Shown piece by piece: positions 1-7,080 of a stretch of 7,543 nucleotides of DNA. How positions within the stretch are numbered: the first letter of the stretch is position 1; each line of letters begins with the position of its first letter. This stretch comes from an uncultured Mycoplasmatota bacterium (lineage in GTDB: Bacteria > Bacillota_I > Bacilli_A > RF39 > UBA660): the NCBI GenBank assembly GCA_900553045.1, contig USBW01000030.1:1-7543 (forward strand), in the 5' to 3' direction. A program made the translations under genes and the position numbers. The notes under the pieces are model-generated. The model made no database searches. It saw nothing but the letters and a program-made list of their open reading frames with translations, and was not told the DNA's origin.

Positions 1-67
1 ATTTCCAATAGAAATGTCATAATTTGGAAGTTAAAACTATACTTTACTTATAAAATTTAAAAAGGCA

Positions 68-101
68 ATATAAAAACCAGTTAAGTTTAATTTAACTGGT
101 T
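68..101 (-). terminator. intrinsic terminator of the noc/parB-like gene
   Basis: On the minus strand AACCAGTTAA (101-92) pairs perfectly over 10 bp with TTAACTGGTT (84-75) around a 7-nt loop, and TTTTATATT follows. The left arm shares two bases with the gene's TAA stop. The T-run is short, but the stem is clear and well placed. Confidence 0.8.
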
Positions 102-1320
102 ACTCTTTATCATTTTTTTTAATTGTTATTACAAATTGATAATCTTTATCTAAATCGTATTCTTCAGCTTCGACATCAAAGCCAAATTTCTTAGTATTTT
201 GAATAGCTTGACGAACATTATTAATAGCAAAACGCAAATCATAAATACTATTTTCTTTAGCGGTTTCAGTCGCATTAAGATTAGGAATATTAGGATATAC
301 TAAATCTTTAGAATCTCTTGGTTCTTCACTAGGACCTGGTTCTTTTGTTTCTAAAGGCGTCTCTTGTTCAAAGGAAGTTTGGACAAACTGATCATTATCC
401 ATTCTTAAACTTTCAAAAATATTGGGATTGAACTTCGGAACTTGTGCAACTTCTGGAGTAGGTGGAAGAGGGTTTTCAACAACTGGTGCCTGAACTTGAT
501 TCTGTAAAGAAATTGGCTCAACATTTGGTATAACTACTGAAGGATGAGGTTCTTCTATTGTTATCTCAGGAGTTTTTACTTCAGTTGGTTCTTGAGCTTG
601 AGCAAAGTTAAAACTTGGAGTAGGCTCTGTCCCATTTATTAAATTGTCTAACATTTTCTCATCCGAAATTGGACCATTAATAGGCTTAGTTGGTGCATCA
701 AAACTAGTACTAGATTTATTTTCCATATTTTTGATTTCTTCGTCAAGTTGTCTTACTGTCATGCGATTTTGAATTATTTTTTCGACTAATTCTTTTTGTT
801 TATTCTTATCAGCAACATTAAGAAGACTTCTTGCGTGCCGTTCAGATATTTGACCATTTAACAAAGCTACCTGAACTGATTCGTCAAGATTTAAAAGACG
901 AAGTTTATTAGCAATAGCCGACTGTGATTTACCTAGATTTTCTGCTAGCTCTTCCTGTGTTATATTATCTAATTTTAAAATAGTCTGATAAGTTCTTGCT
1001 TCTTCAATAGGAGATAAATCCCTTCTTTGTAAATTTTCTAAAAGAGCCACTTTAGCAGCTTCTTTATTATCAATATCTCTTATTAAAGCAGGAATGGTAG
1101 TCTTTCCTGCTAGTTGGGAGGCTCTATAACGACGCTCTCCAGCAATTATTTCAAATTTATCGCCAATTTTACGAACAATAATAGGTTGAATAACTCCATG
1201 AGTCTTAATTGATTGAGCAAGCTCTTGTAAAGCTTCATCATCAAAGATCTCCCTTGGTTGAAAACGATTAGGCATAATATCCGTAAGTGGTATTTCAAAA
1301 ATTTCCTTTTCTAAGTTCAT
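100..1320 (-). CDS. noc: Noc-like ParB-family DNA-binding protein with a long disordered linker
   Basis: ParB-family proteins are CTP-dependent DNA clamps. ParB acts in chromosome segregation and its paralogue Noc prevents division over the nucleoid. The N-terminal ParB/sulfiredoxin-like CTPase domain spans about residues 8-100, with GERRYR (61-66) and ENLQRRDL (95-102). The helix-turn-helix lies at about 120-145 (TQEELAENLGKSQSAIANKL), followed by ERHARSLL (160-167). A Pro/Glu/Thr-rich linker of about 150 residues (200-350) precedes a short C-terminal domain (357-402). That domain (DLRFAINNVRQAI, ending in a YQFVITIKK strand) resembles the end of B. subtilis Noc. Position after rsmG also fits Noc, but no N-terminal amphipathic membrane-targeting helix is present. 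At 406 residues it is much longer than the usual 280-300. The ATG follows an AGGG site; the promoter leaves little room for a longer start. ParB proper is the alternative. Confidence 0.88.
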   Translation of the reverse strand: MNLEKEIFEIPLTDIMPNRFQPREIFDDEALQELAQSIKTHGVIQPIIVRKIGDKFEIIAGERRYRASQLAGKTTIPALIRDIDNKEAAKVALLENLQRRDLSPIEEARTYQTILKLDNITQEELAENLGKSQSAIANKLRLLNLDESVQVALLNGQISERHARSLLNVADKNKQKELVEKIIQNRMTVRQLDEEIKNMENKSSTSFDAPTKPINGPISDEKMLDNLINGTEPTPSFNFAQAQEPTEVKTPEITIEEPHPSVVIPNVEPISLQNQVQAPVVENPLPPTPEVAQVPKFNPNIFESLRMDNDQFVQTSFEQETPLETKEPGPSEEPRDSKDLVYPNIPNLNATETAKENSIYDLRFAINNVRQAIQNTKKFGFDVEAEEYDLDKDYQFVITIKKNDKE

Positions 1321-1365
1321 AGTAAAATCCCTACTTTCTATTCTTTTTACAATAACCCTATTTTC

Positions 1366-1394
1366 ATTATAAAAGAAAAATTCAGTTTTTACAA
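1366..1394 (-). promoter_or_regulatory. probable sigma-A promoter for the noc/parB-like gene
   Basis: TATAAT (1371-1366) is a perfect -10 box, and TTGTAA (1394-1389) 17 bp upstream matches the -35 consensus at four of six positions. Transcription would start near 1359, about 40 nt before the ATG at 1320. An arm of the inverted repeat lies between the two boxes. Confidence 0.65.
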
Positions 1395-1448
1395 TGAATT
1401 TTTTAAATTTATATAAAAATAAAGGGCAATAACTGAATTTTTATTTTA
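1370..1448. repeat. 18-bp inverted repeat (17 of 18 matching) between rsmG and the noc-like gene
   Basis: Arms at 1370-1387 and 1431-1448 are inverted copies with one mismatch, separated by 43 nt. The inner 12 bp (AACTGAATTTTT and its complement) match perfectly. The upstream arm includes the rsmG stop codon; the downstream arm lies between the -35 and -10 boxes of the next promoter and overlaps the -10 by two bases. On the minus strand it ends in TTTTTCTTTTA, so it could act as a weak terminator for rsmG, as an operator, or both. AT-richness makes some chance pairing possible, but 17 of 18 is unusual for so small a gap. Confidence 0.7.
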
Positions 1449-2150
1449 CAGAGGACTCTTTTTAATCTGGGCAAAAGGGCGAGGATATTTACTGCTAGTT
1501 GGCTTTACTTTTTTAAAATTTAATAACGTTCTTTTGCTATTTTCCTTAGGAAGATAAAACTCCTCTTTATTAATAAGTTTTAAACCTAACTCTTTTTCTA
1601 AAATCTCTAAATGGTCTAACTCTTCATTTATTTCTGCTTTATAAAGAATTATTTGCCCATCTTTCTTTAAGGCTCTAACAGCCATTTCTAAAAGAATACT
1701 TGTCTTGGCAACTGCTCGAGAGGTTATGAGATCAAACTTTTCGACATTTTGAGATGCGTAGTCTTCCATACGAGCATGAATAGCTACGATATCTTTTAAA
1801 TTTAAGGCTTTTATAACGAGATTTAAAAATTTAACCCTTTTTTCTAAAGCTTCAATTAAAACTATCTTTAAATTAGGAAAAACTATTTTTAAAACTATGC
1901 CAGGAAGTCCTGCGCCAGTACCAACATCACATAAATTAAGAGCTTTAGTTAAGTCTTGTTCTTTGCAAATTGTTAATGAATCATAAAAGTGTTTCAAATA
2001 AACTTCTTCTTGAACTACTATTCTAGTTAAATTAACTTTGTTATTATATTCAATCATCAGTTTATAATACTCTTCTAATTGGCAAAGCATTGTTTCTGTT
2101 AAATTTATTCCTAGTTTACTTACTTCTATAATAAACTCTTCTTTAGTCAT
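1446..2150 (-). CDS. rsmG: 16S rRNA (guanine-N7)-methyltransferase RsmG (GidB)
   Basis: RsmG methylates N7 of G527 (E. coli numbering) in 16S rRNA using S-adenosylmethionine; in other bacteria its loss gives low-level streptomycin resistance. The 234 residues are a normal length. Seen in order are NLT (40-42), HFYDSL (54-59), the SAM-binding motif I CDVGTGAGLPGI (74-85), the acidic IE at 99-100 that follows the next strand, ARMED (126-130), SRAVA (144-148) and the C-terminal KYPR (221-224) with KKSPL at the end. The ATG at 2150 follows a strong AAAGGAGG site 12 nt upstream, inside the end of mnmG, and the genes overlap by 8 nt, so translation is probably coupled. Its stop codon is part of a long inverted repeat. 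The gene appears intact. Confidence 0.96.
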   Translation of the reverse strand: MTKEEFIIEVSKLGINLTETMLCQLEEYYKLMIEYNNKVNLTRIVVQEEVYLKHFYDSLTICKEQDLTKALNLCDVGTGAGLPGIVLKIVFPNLKIVLIEALEKRVKFLNLVIKALNLKDIVAIHARMEDYASQNVEKFDLITSRAVAKTSILLEMAVRALKKDGQIILYKAEINEELDHLEILEKELGLKLINKEEFYLPKENSKRTLLNFKKVKPTSSKYPRPFAQIKKSPL

Positions 2151-2892
2151 TAAAAGCTTTAGCCTCCTTTTTTAAATAAATATTTAAAATAGCAATATCA
2201 GCAGGATTAACTCCACTGATACGCATAGCTTGACCTAGTGAAGTTGGGCGAATTTTTTCTAATTTTTCTCTTGCTTCCAAAGCTAAATTATTAATATTTT
2301 GATAGTCAAGATCTTCAGGTATTTTAATATTTTCAAAGCTGGTCATTCTTTCAGCTTCTTTTTCTTCTTTTTTGATATAGCCTTCATATTTAATATTAAT
2401 TTCAACTTCTTCTTTTATTTCATCACTAAATGGTAAATCAATAAAGCGTTCTAAAGAAGCTATGGTTATTTCTGGTCTTTTTAATAGATCTTTAAAAGAG
2501 ATTCGATCTTTTAAAATTGTACTTCCTCTTTGTGTTAAAAAAGCATTGACTTCTTCTTTAGGAGTAAGATAGTTTTCTTGTAAAAGGTTAGTAAGAGCTG
2601 TTAAATCTTCTTTCTTTTTTTGAAAAATCTGATATTGTTCAGAACTTAATAAACCTATTTCTTTGCCGTACTCTGATAATCTTAAGTCCGCATTGTCATT
2701 TCTTAGTAAAAGTCGGTACTCGGAACGTGAGGTTAAAAGGCGATATGGTTCATCTGTTCCTTTAGTAACTAAATCATCAATTAAAACACCAATATAAGCT
2801 TCGTTACGTTTTAAGATAAAAGGTGGTCTTGCTTGTAAAAATTCATCATATCTGATGACAGCTGGCTGGATTATTATATTATATCGAATTAT
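2143..2892 (-). pseudogene. mnmG: MnmG (GidA), C-terminal part after the premature stop
   Basis: The frame stays open from the TAA to the genuine mnmG stop at 2143. From about 2841 it reads as a well-preserved MnmG C-terminus: FILKRNEAYIGVLIDDLVTK, then EPYRLLTSRSEYRLLLRNDNADLRL, and near the end EKIRPTSLGQAMRISGVNPADIAIL, the helical region that contacts MnmE and tRNA. I find no ATG, GTG or TTG in frame between the stop and an ATG at 2346, which would give only the last 67 residues, so independent expression of this part is unlikely. Good conservation up to the end argues against long-standing decay. Its end holds the ribosome site for rsmG, and the two genes overlap by 8 nt. Confidence 0.88.
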
Positions 2893-2937
2893 TTAACACA
2901 TTTTTACTGAGTTCTCAGCTCTGCTCCCATCTTCTTC
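2842..2937 (-). other. segment of about 96 nt foreign to mnmG that carries the premature stop
   Basis: Between the GYEEAA motif (last codon 2940-2938) and the resumption of MnmG-like sequence at FLQARPPFILKR (from 2841), 32 codons have no resemblance to MnmG. They replace about 12 expected residues, roughly 36 nt. The segment has a TAA at 2895-2893. Its first part is richer in G and C than the surroundings and holds a small palindrome at 2907-2918; the rest is very AT-rich. It starts in a repeat, GAAGAAG-CTGCA-GAAGAAG, that could mark a junction. The other two frames hold no MnmG sequence either. Its origin is unknown. Boundaries are accurate to a few codons. Confidence 0.7.
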
Positions 2938-4071
2938 TGCAGCTTCTTCATAACCTGATGTACCATTAATTTGGCCAGCAGTATAAAGATTTTTGATGAT
3001 TTTGGTCTCTAGAGTTTGTTTTAAATCTAGCGGATCAATGGCATCATACTCAATTGCATAAGCATATTTGATGATTTGCGCATTTTCAAGTCCAGGTAAA
3101 GTTTTAACCATCGCTTCCTGAATATCTTCTGGCATCGAGGTAGAAAAACCCTGTAGATAGATATCATCATAATATCTACTTTCAGGCTCTAAAAAAAGCT
3201 GATGACGTTCTTTATCTTTAAAACGAACTAATTTTGTCTCAATAGAAGGACAATACCTTGGGCCGACACCACTGACATAACCGCCATACATGCTAGATTT
3301 ATCTAAGTTTTCTAAAATTAATTTATGAGTATTTTCATTAGTGTAAATTAAATAACAATCCTCTTGATTAGCTACATCATAATATTTTTTATTAAGATGA
3401 GAAAAGCTTAAAAACTTATCATCTCCTGGTTGAATGAGAGTTTTTGTAAAATCAATACTATCCTTTTTGATTCTTGGAGGAGTTCCTGTTTTAAGACGCT
3501 GAATTTTAAAGCCTAACTCTTGTAATTTATCACTTAAATGTAAAGATGGCTCTTCGCCATGAGGACCACTTGATTCTTTTTTACTACCGATTAAGATAGT
3601 CCCTTTTAAGTAAGTTCCTGTTGTTAAAATTACTTTAAGAGCAGTAATTTTCGTCTTATCTTTTAAAATTACCCCTTTAACTGTCTTATCTTCGATTATT
3701 AAATCTTCGACCATACCTTCGAGAATAGTTAAGTTAGCTTGAGATTTTAAAGTTTCTAGCATTTTTTTAGGATAGATAACTTTGTCAATCTGAGCACGTA
3801 AGGCTTGAACTGCTGGACCCTTCTTAGTATTTAGTTTTTTTATTTGCAGAAGAGATTTATCAGTATTCTTGCCCATTTCACCACCTAAAGCATCAATTTC
3901 TCTTACAACGATTCCCTTGGCTGGACCCCCAATTGAAGGGTTACAAGGAGTATCGGCAATATTTTCTATTCTACCTGTTATTAATAAAGTTTTATGGCCA
4001 AGACGAGCAGTCGCTAAAGATGCTTCACATCCTGCATGACCACCACCTACTACAATTACTTCATAATTCAT
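2893..4071 (-). CDS. mnmG: MnmG (GidA), N-terminal 392 residues, ended by an in-frame TAA
   Basis: MnmG is the FAD enzyme that works with MnmE on tRNA wobble uridine; full proteins have about 620-630 residues. The ATG at 4071 follows an AAGGTGAT site that starts just after the mnmE stop; a GTG at 4098 overlaps mnmE and is not preferred. The dinucleotide-binding motif [12 protein letters not shown] lies at residues 6-17. Further family motifs are [35 protein letters not shown] and the GTSGYEEAA signature ending at residue 378. Here family members continue with a glycine-rich (A/G)QGLIAGINA-like segment that helps bind FAD. Instead 14 unrelated residues ([14 protein letters not shown]) and TAA follow. 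The product would lack the MnmE-binding helical C-terminus and is unlikely to work. The rest of the gene lies downstream in the same frame. Confidence 0.88.
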   Translation of the reverse strand: MNYEVIVVGGGHAGCEASLATARLGHKTLLITGRIENIADTPCNPSIGGPAKGIVVREIDALGGEMGKNTDKSLLQIKKLNTKKGPAVQALRAQIDKVIYPKKMLETLKSQANLTILEGMVEDLIIEDKTVKGVILKDKTKITALKVILTTGTYLKGTILIGSKKESSGPHGEEPSLHLSDKLQELGFKIQRLKTGTPPRIKKDSIDFTKTLIQPGDDKFLSFSHLNKKYYDVANQEDCYLIYTNENTHKLILENLDKSSMYGGYVSGVGPRYCPSIETKLVRFKDKERHQLFLEPESRYYDDIYLQGFSTSMPEDIQEAMVKTLPGLENAQIIKYAYAIEYDAIDPLDLKQTLETKIIKNLYTAGQINGTSGYEEAAEEDGSRAENSVKMC

Positions 4072-4084
4072 TTTTATCACCTTC

Positions 4085-5440
4085 TTATTTTCCGACACAG
4101 AAATTCTTGAAAATATGATCTAATAATTCTTCTGTATAAGTTTCGCCAATTATTTCTCCTAAGATTTGAAAAATCTCTTTTAAATCGATTTCTAACATAT
4201 CAATTGGTAAATTATTATCAAGTCCTTTTTCAATGGAAGATAATAAACTGTTAGCTTCTTCTAGACGATTTAACTGCTCAAGATTAGAAACATAAGTAAA
4301 ATCTTTGGTCTTGATCTTATTTAAGTCAAACATTTTTTTGATCACGGCTGTTAACTCTTTAAGACCATCGCTAGATATTGTCGAAGTTGTAACAAGATTA
4401 AAATCTTCTTCAACATTAGGAAGTACGATCTTCTTTGGTAAATCATTTTTGTTAAGAACGATAATTCGTTTTTTATCTTTTGTTAGATCAAGTAACTCAT
4501 AATCTTCTTTAGTAAGAGCTTCATTCTGATTTAAAACGAGTAAAATCAAATCTGCCGCCTCAATACTTTGGATTGATTTTTCAACTCCTATTTTTTCTAC
4601 CTGATCACTTGTTTTTCTAATACCAGCTGCATCCATTAAATTAAGACGCAAACCGTCAAAATAAATTGAGGCTTCTACTAAGTCTCTAGTTGTTCCTGGA
4701 ATATCGGTAACGATCGCTTTTTCTTCTCCTAAAAGTTTATTTAAAATACTGCTTTTACCAACATTTGGGCGCCCAATTATCGCTACATTGATCCCGTCTT
4801 TAATAACTTTAGAATTTTTAGAGTTAGTAATTATTTCTTGTAAGTCTTTTTTTAAAGGCTCTAAAAGATCTTTGATCTTTTGAGTGGTCACTACTTCAAT
4901 ATCCTGATACTCTGGAAAATCGATATTGACTTCAATATTGCTAATAATATCGATGATCTTTGCACGTAAAAGACGAATCTTCTCTTTAGTGCTACCTTTT
5001 AAATTAGCCATCGCAAGTTTAATTCCTTCCTCACTTGAGACCTTTATCAAGTCCATCACTGCTGAAGCTTCTGTTAAATCGATTCGGCCATTTAAAAATG
5101 CGCGTTTAGTAAATTCACCAGGTTCTGCTAATCTGGCGCCATTTTTAAGCAAAAGCTCTAGAATTTTTTTAGTTGTAGCAATTCCACCATGACAATTTAT
5201 TTCGACAACATCTTCTTTAGTAAAAGTTTTAGGAGCCTTCATAATCGAAATTAAAACTTCATCGACTAAATCTTCCCCATCTTTTATATAAGAGTAATTA
5301 ATGGTATGACTTTTCTTATTTAAAAGATTACTTGTAGCAATTTTATCGACAATTGAGATCGCATCAGGACCACTTACTCTAATTATTGAAATAGCACCTA
5401 CTCCTAAAGAAGTGGCTATTGCAGCAATTGTATCTTGCAT
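4085..5440 (-). CDS. mnmE: tRNA modification GTPase MnmE
   Basis: MnmE is a GTPase that with MnmG installs the (carboxymethyl)aminomethyl group on wobble uridine 34 of certain tRNAs. Starting at the ATG at 5440 gives 451 residues, normal for the family. The N-terminal folate-binding domain begins [20 protein letters not shown]. The inserted G domain has a P-loop GRPNVGKS (223-230), GTTRD (249-253), DAAG (270-273) and NKND (330-333). The C-terminal CVGK holds the catalytic cysteine (Cys448) of the FCxGK motif. An ATG at 5464 would add MDRKRVSN but has no ribosome site and touches the promoter -10 box; the 5440 start has an AAGGGTGA site 5 nt upstream. mnmG follows after 13 nt. The gene looks intact although its partner mnmG is not. 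Confidence 0.95.
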   Translation of the reverse strand: MQDTIAAIATSLGVGAISIIRVSGPDAISIVDKIATSNLLNKKSHTINYSYIKDGEDLVDEVLISIMKAPKTFTKEDVVEINCHGGIATTKKILELLLKNGARLAEPGEFTKRAFLNGRIDLTEASAVMDLIKVSSEEGIKLAMANLKGSTKEKIRLLRAKIIDIISNIEVNIDFPEYQDIEVVTTQKIKDLLEPLKKDLQEIITNSKNSKVIKDGINVAIIGRPNVGKSSILNKLLGEEKAIVTDIPGTTRDLVEASIYFDGLRLNLMDAAGIRKTSDQVEKIGVEKSIQSIEAADLILLVLNQNEALTKEDYELLDLTKDKKRIIVLNKNDLPKKIVLPNVEEDFNLVTTSTISSDGLKELTAVIKKMFDLNKIKTKDFTYVSNLEQLNRLEEANSLLSSIEKGLDNNLPIDMLEIDLKEIFQILGEIIGETYTEELLDHIFKNFCVGK

Positions 5441-5464
5441 ATTACTCACCCTTTTTCTGTCCAT

Positions 5465-5493
5465 ATTATACGCTTATTTTAATTAAAAGTAAA
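5465..5493 (-). promoter_or_regulatory. probable sigma-A promoter for mnmE-mnmG-rsmG
   Basis: A perfect -10 box TATAAT (5470-5465) is preceded, after 17 bp, by TTTACT (5493-5488), which matches the -35 consensus TTGACA at four of six positions. It lies directly after the jag terminator. Transcription would start about 5458, inside the longest possible mnmE reading frame, which supports the shorter mnmE start at 5440. Confidence 0.65.
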
Positions 5494-5522
5494 TAAAAAA
5501 CAGAAGGTTATTTTTCTTCTGT
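5491..5522 (-). terminator. intrinsic terminator overlapping the jag stop codon
   Basis: On the minus strand ACAGAAG (5522-5516) pairs perfectly with CTTCTGT (5506-5500) across a 9-nt loop, followed by TTTTTATTT. The left arm is built from the last jag codons and the loop contains its TAA stop. It closes the rpmH-rnpA-yidC-jag unit. Confidence 0.8.
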
Positions 5523-6122
5523 CTTTGGACTTATTACCACATAGCGATGTGGTTCTTCACCAAAACTTTCAGTTTTTACATCTTTAGAATTAGCAAGCGT
5601 GCTGTGAATTATCCGACGCTCATAAGAGTTCATTGGCTCTAAGCTCGCTGCTATTTTAGTTTTAGCCACATTTTTAGCAGTATACTTGGCCAGCTTTTCT
5701 AAACGCATCTTTCTATTTTGTTTGTAATCATTAACATCAACGGCAAAACGATAGTAAACGTTATCTAAAAGTTCATTTAAATAAGCTTGCATCAAAGTTT
5801 TAATAGCATCGATAGTCCTACCATTTTTACCAATTAGAATAGCTTTAGAACTTACTATATTATAATAAGGAGCATCATCTTTGATATGAAACTCGATTTC
5901 ACCATCAATATCCATAATCTTTAAAAGATTACTTAGATAATTTTTTAACTCTTTATTGATCTCTTCTTTTAAGACAACTTCTATTTCACATTTCTTGCCA
6001 AAAAGAGTCTTTTTTACTTCTTTTTCAATAATTACTATTTCTTCATCACTAGCATTTAGGGCCTCTTTGGCCTCGATAATAGCTTCCTCTTTATTCTTAG
6101 CTTGAAATGTTTCTTTTTTCAT
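5508..6122 (-). CDS. jag: Jag/KhpB RNA-binding protein (KH and R3H domains)
   Basis: Jag (also KhpB or EloR) is a cytoplasmic RNA-binding protein that in several Gram-positives influences cell elongation and division. The 204-residue product has all three expected modules. A Jag N-terminal domain spans about residues 1-52, containing the typical KKTLFGKK stretch. A KH type II domain follows at about 80-150, with its GxxG loop as GKNG at 98-101. An R3H domain at about 155-200 carries the R-x3-H motif (Arg169, His173) and the GEEPHRYVVI ending. The ATG follows a good AAGGAG site 2 nt after the yidC stop, so the two are co-transcribed. The final codons form the left arm of an intrinsic terminator. 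No lesions are seen. Confidence 0.95.
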   Translation of the reverse strand: MKKETFQAKNKEEAIIEAKEALNASDEEIVIIEKEVKKTLFGKKCEIEVVLKEEINKELKNYLSNLLKIMDIDGEIEFHIKDDAPYYNIVSSKAILIGKNGRTIDAIKTLMQAYLNELLDNVYYRFAVDVNDYKQNRKMRLEKLAKYTAKNVAKTKIAASLEPMNSYERRIIHSTLANSKDVKTESFGEEPHRYVVISPKTEEK

Positions 6123-6124
6123 AA

Positions 6125-6568
6125 TTAATTCTCCTTCTTATGTAAAATTATAAAATTCTGGATAATTGTAAACAATGATGAAGTTATCCAATAAATAGCT
6201 ATAGCAACTGGCAAACTAAATGATAGAATACCAGTTAGAACAACCATAGTGATCATCATAATTTTATTTTGTTTATCCATTAGACTTTCTTCAGCATTAT
6301 TATTGTTGTTTTTATTCCTGTTAGTTGTAAGTCTAAATGAGAAGTAAGTAGTTACAATTATAAGAATACTAATAAGGACATAATACCAGCTGCCGTGAGT
6401 CATAGCATACCATGGAGTAGTTCCCATCTGTAACTCAAAGAAACTTCCTTGGAAAATAGTTTCTTCAAAAATTGCTGGAACGCGATTAATAGCTTCTAAA
6501 AATGCAAATAGTAAAGGAATTTGAATTAAACTAAATAGACAGCCAGAAATAGGATTAATACTGTATTT
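6125..6568 (-). pseudogene. yidC: YidC, C-terminal part in the -1 frame
   Basis: This is the second half of the insertase. Read from 6568 it gives KYSINPISGCLFSLIQIPLL and continues through three more hydrophobic stretches to the stop at 6125. The KYxINPxxGCL turn and the following helix are exactly what should come after LLIYK in the 5' part. Adding one A to the five-A run would join the parts into one protein of about 318 residues, a normal length. The only in-frame ATG is at 6427, after the first of these helices, and no strong ribosome site precedes it, so separate translation of a useful product is unlikely. The triplet just upstream in this frame is TAA. jag starts 2 nt after the stop. 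A sequencing or assembly error is as likely as true decay. Confidence 0.88.
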
Positions 6569-7080
6569 TTATAAATGAGTAACATTTCTTGACTTTTTCT
6601 AGTCATTGATTCCTGATCTGTTTTACCTTCATATTTCTTTTCAATTCTATTTAATTCTGGTTGGGCTTTTTTAAGATTTTCTGATTGTAAAGCAGTTTTT
6701 CTAGTAACTGGATAAAGAATTAGACGAATAATCAAAGTAATAATGATAATTGCAAGAATTGGACTTGAAACTATTTTAGCTAACTGTAAGATTAAAAATG
6801 CTAGTGGTCTTACAAAAATTGTTGTCCATAGACCTTGGTAGTCTCCACTGATACTCATTTCACTACACTCTGGTAAAGCGTCAATGTCGACTCCATTATC
6901 AATATATAACTTTTTAGTTTCTTCATCTATTGGTTTACAAAGGATGTTTTCAGTTAATGATTGTCCTGTTACAGGATTAGTAATCGTCTCGTTATTTTCG
7001 TTCCTCAAAGGAGTAGTACAAGCTGTAAGCATCGTAACCATTACTACTAACAGTCCTATTTTTTTTAATTTATTTTTCAT
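6526..7080 (-). CDS. yidC: membrane protein insertase YidC, N-terminal part, cut off by a frameshift
   Basis: YidC/SpoIIIJ inserts and folds membrane proteins, alone or with SecYEG. The start at 7080 follows an AAGGAG site inside the end of rnpA. A lipoprotein signal peptide (residues 1-20) ends in the lipobox LTAC, with Cys21 as the predicted lipidated residue, typical of Gram-positive YidC. A short outer segment with Cys48 and Cys72 follows. Next come membrane helices at about residues 90-124, including Arg119, which fits the conserved arginine of the YidC hydrophilic groove, and then the cytoplasmic hairpin at about 125-170. After LLIYK (residue 171) the frame is lost at a five-A run (6566-6570). 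It continues for only 14 unrelated codons (NTVLILFLAVYLV and stop). Family homology resumes in the -1 frame. A functional product needs both parts in one frame. Confidence 0.88.
   Translation of the reverse strand: MKNKLKKIGLLVVMVTMLTACTTPLRNENNETITNPVTGQSLTENILCKPIDEETKKLYIDNGVDIDALPECSEMSISGDYQGLWTTIFVRPLAFLILQLAKIVSSPILAIIIITLIIRLILYPVTRKTALQSENLKKAQPELNRIEKKYEGKTDQESMTRKSQEMLLIYKNTVLILFLAVYLV

Noticed and set aside
1..67. Possible plus-strand promoter (TTGGAA at 24-29 and TATAAA at 49-54) and a 6-bp inverted repeat TTCCAA/TTGGAA
   Set aside because: The spacer is 19 bp, both boxes are weak, the DNA is AT-rich and no gene is visible to support it. The first 67 nt otherwise show nothing I can name.
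1321..1445. parS or Noc-binding site near the noc-like gene
   Set aside because: No match to the TGTTTCACGTGAAACA type was seen here or elsewhere in the window. The inverted repeat present is different in sequence and spacing.
2893..2895. Stop-codon recoding of the mnmG TAA
   Set aside because: Readthrough would still leave an enzyme without the conserved segment after GYEEAA and with 32 unrelated codons in its place.
2842..2937. Intron, intein or translational bypass element inside mnmG
   Set aside because: The conserved residues that should flank an inserted element are missing, so removing or hopping over the segment cannot restore MnmG. At about 96 nt it is also too short for a self-splicing intron or intein.
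3933..4118. Plus-strand open reading frames inside mnmG, mnmE, yidC and rnpA (for example at 3933-4118, 4305-4502, 4926-5192, 6884-7108 and 7251-7451)
   Set aside because: Each lies antisense to a well-supported conserved gene, has no recognisable domain, and its composition follows from the opposite strand.
6563..6573. Programmed -1 ribosomal frameshift in yidC
   Set aside because: The A run is only five long and forms no canonical slippery heptamer; the codon the tRNA would have to re-pair with is TAA. YidC is not known to need frameshifting.
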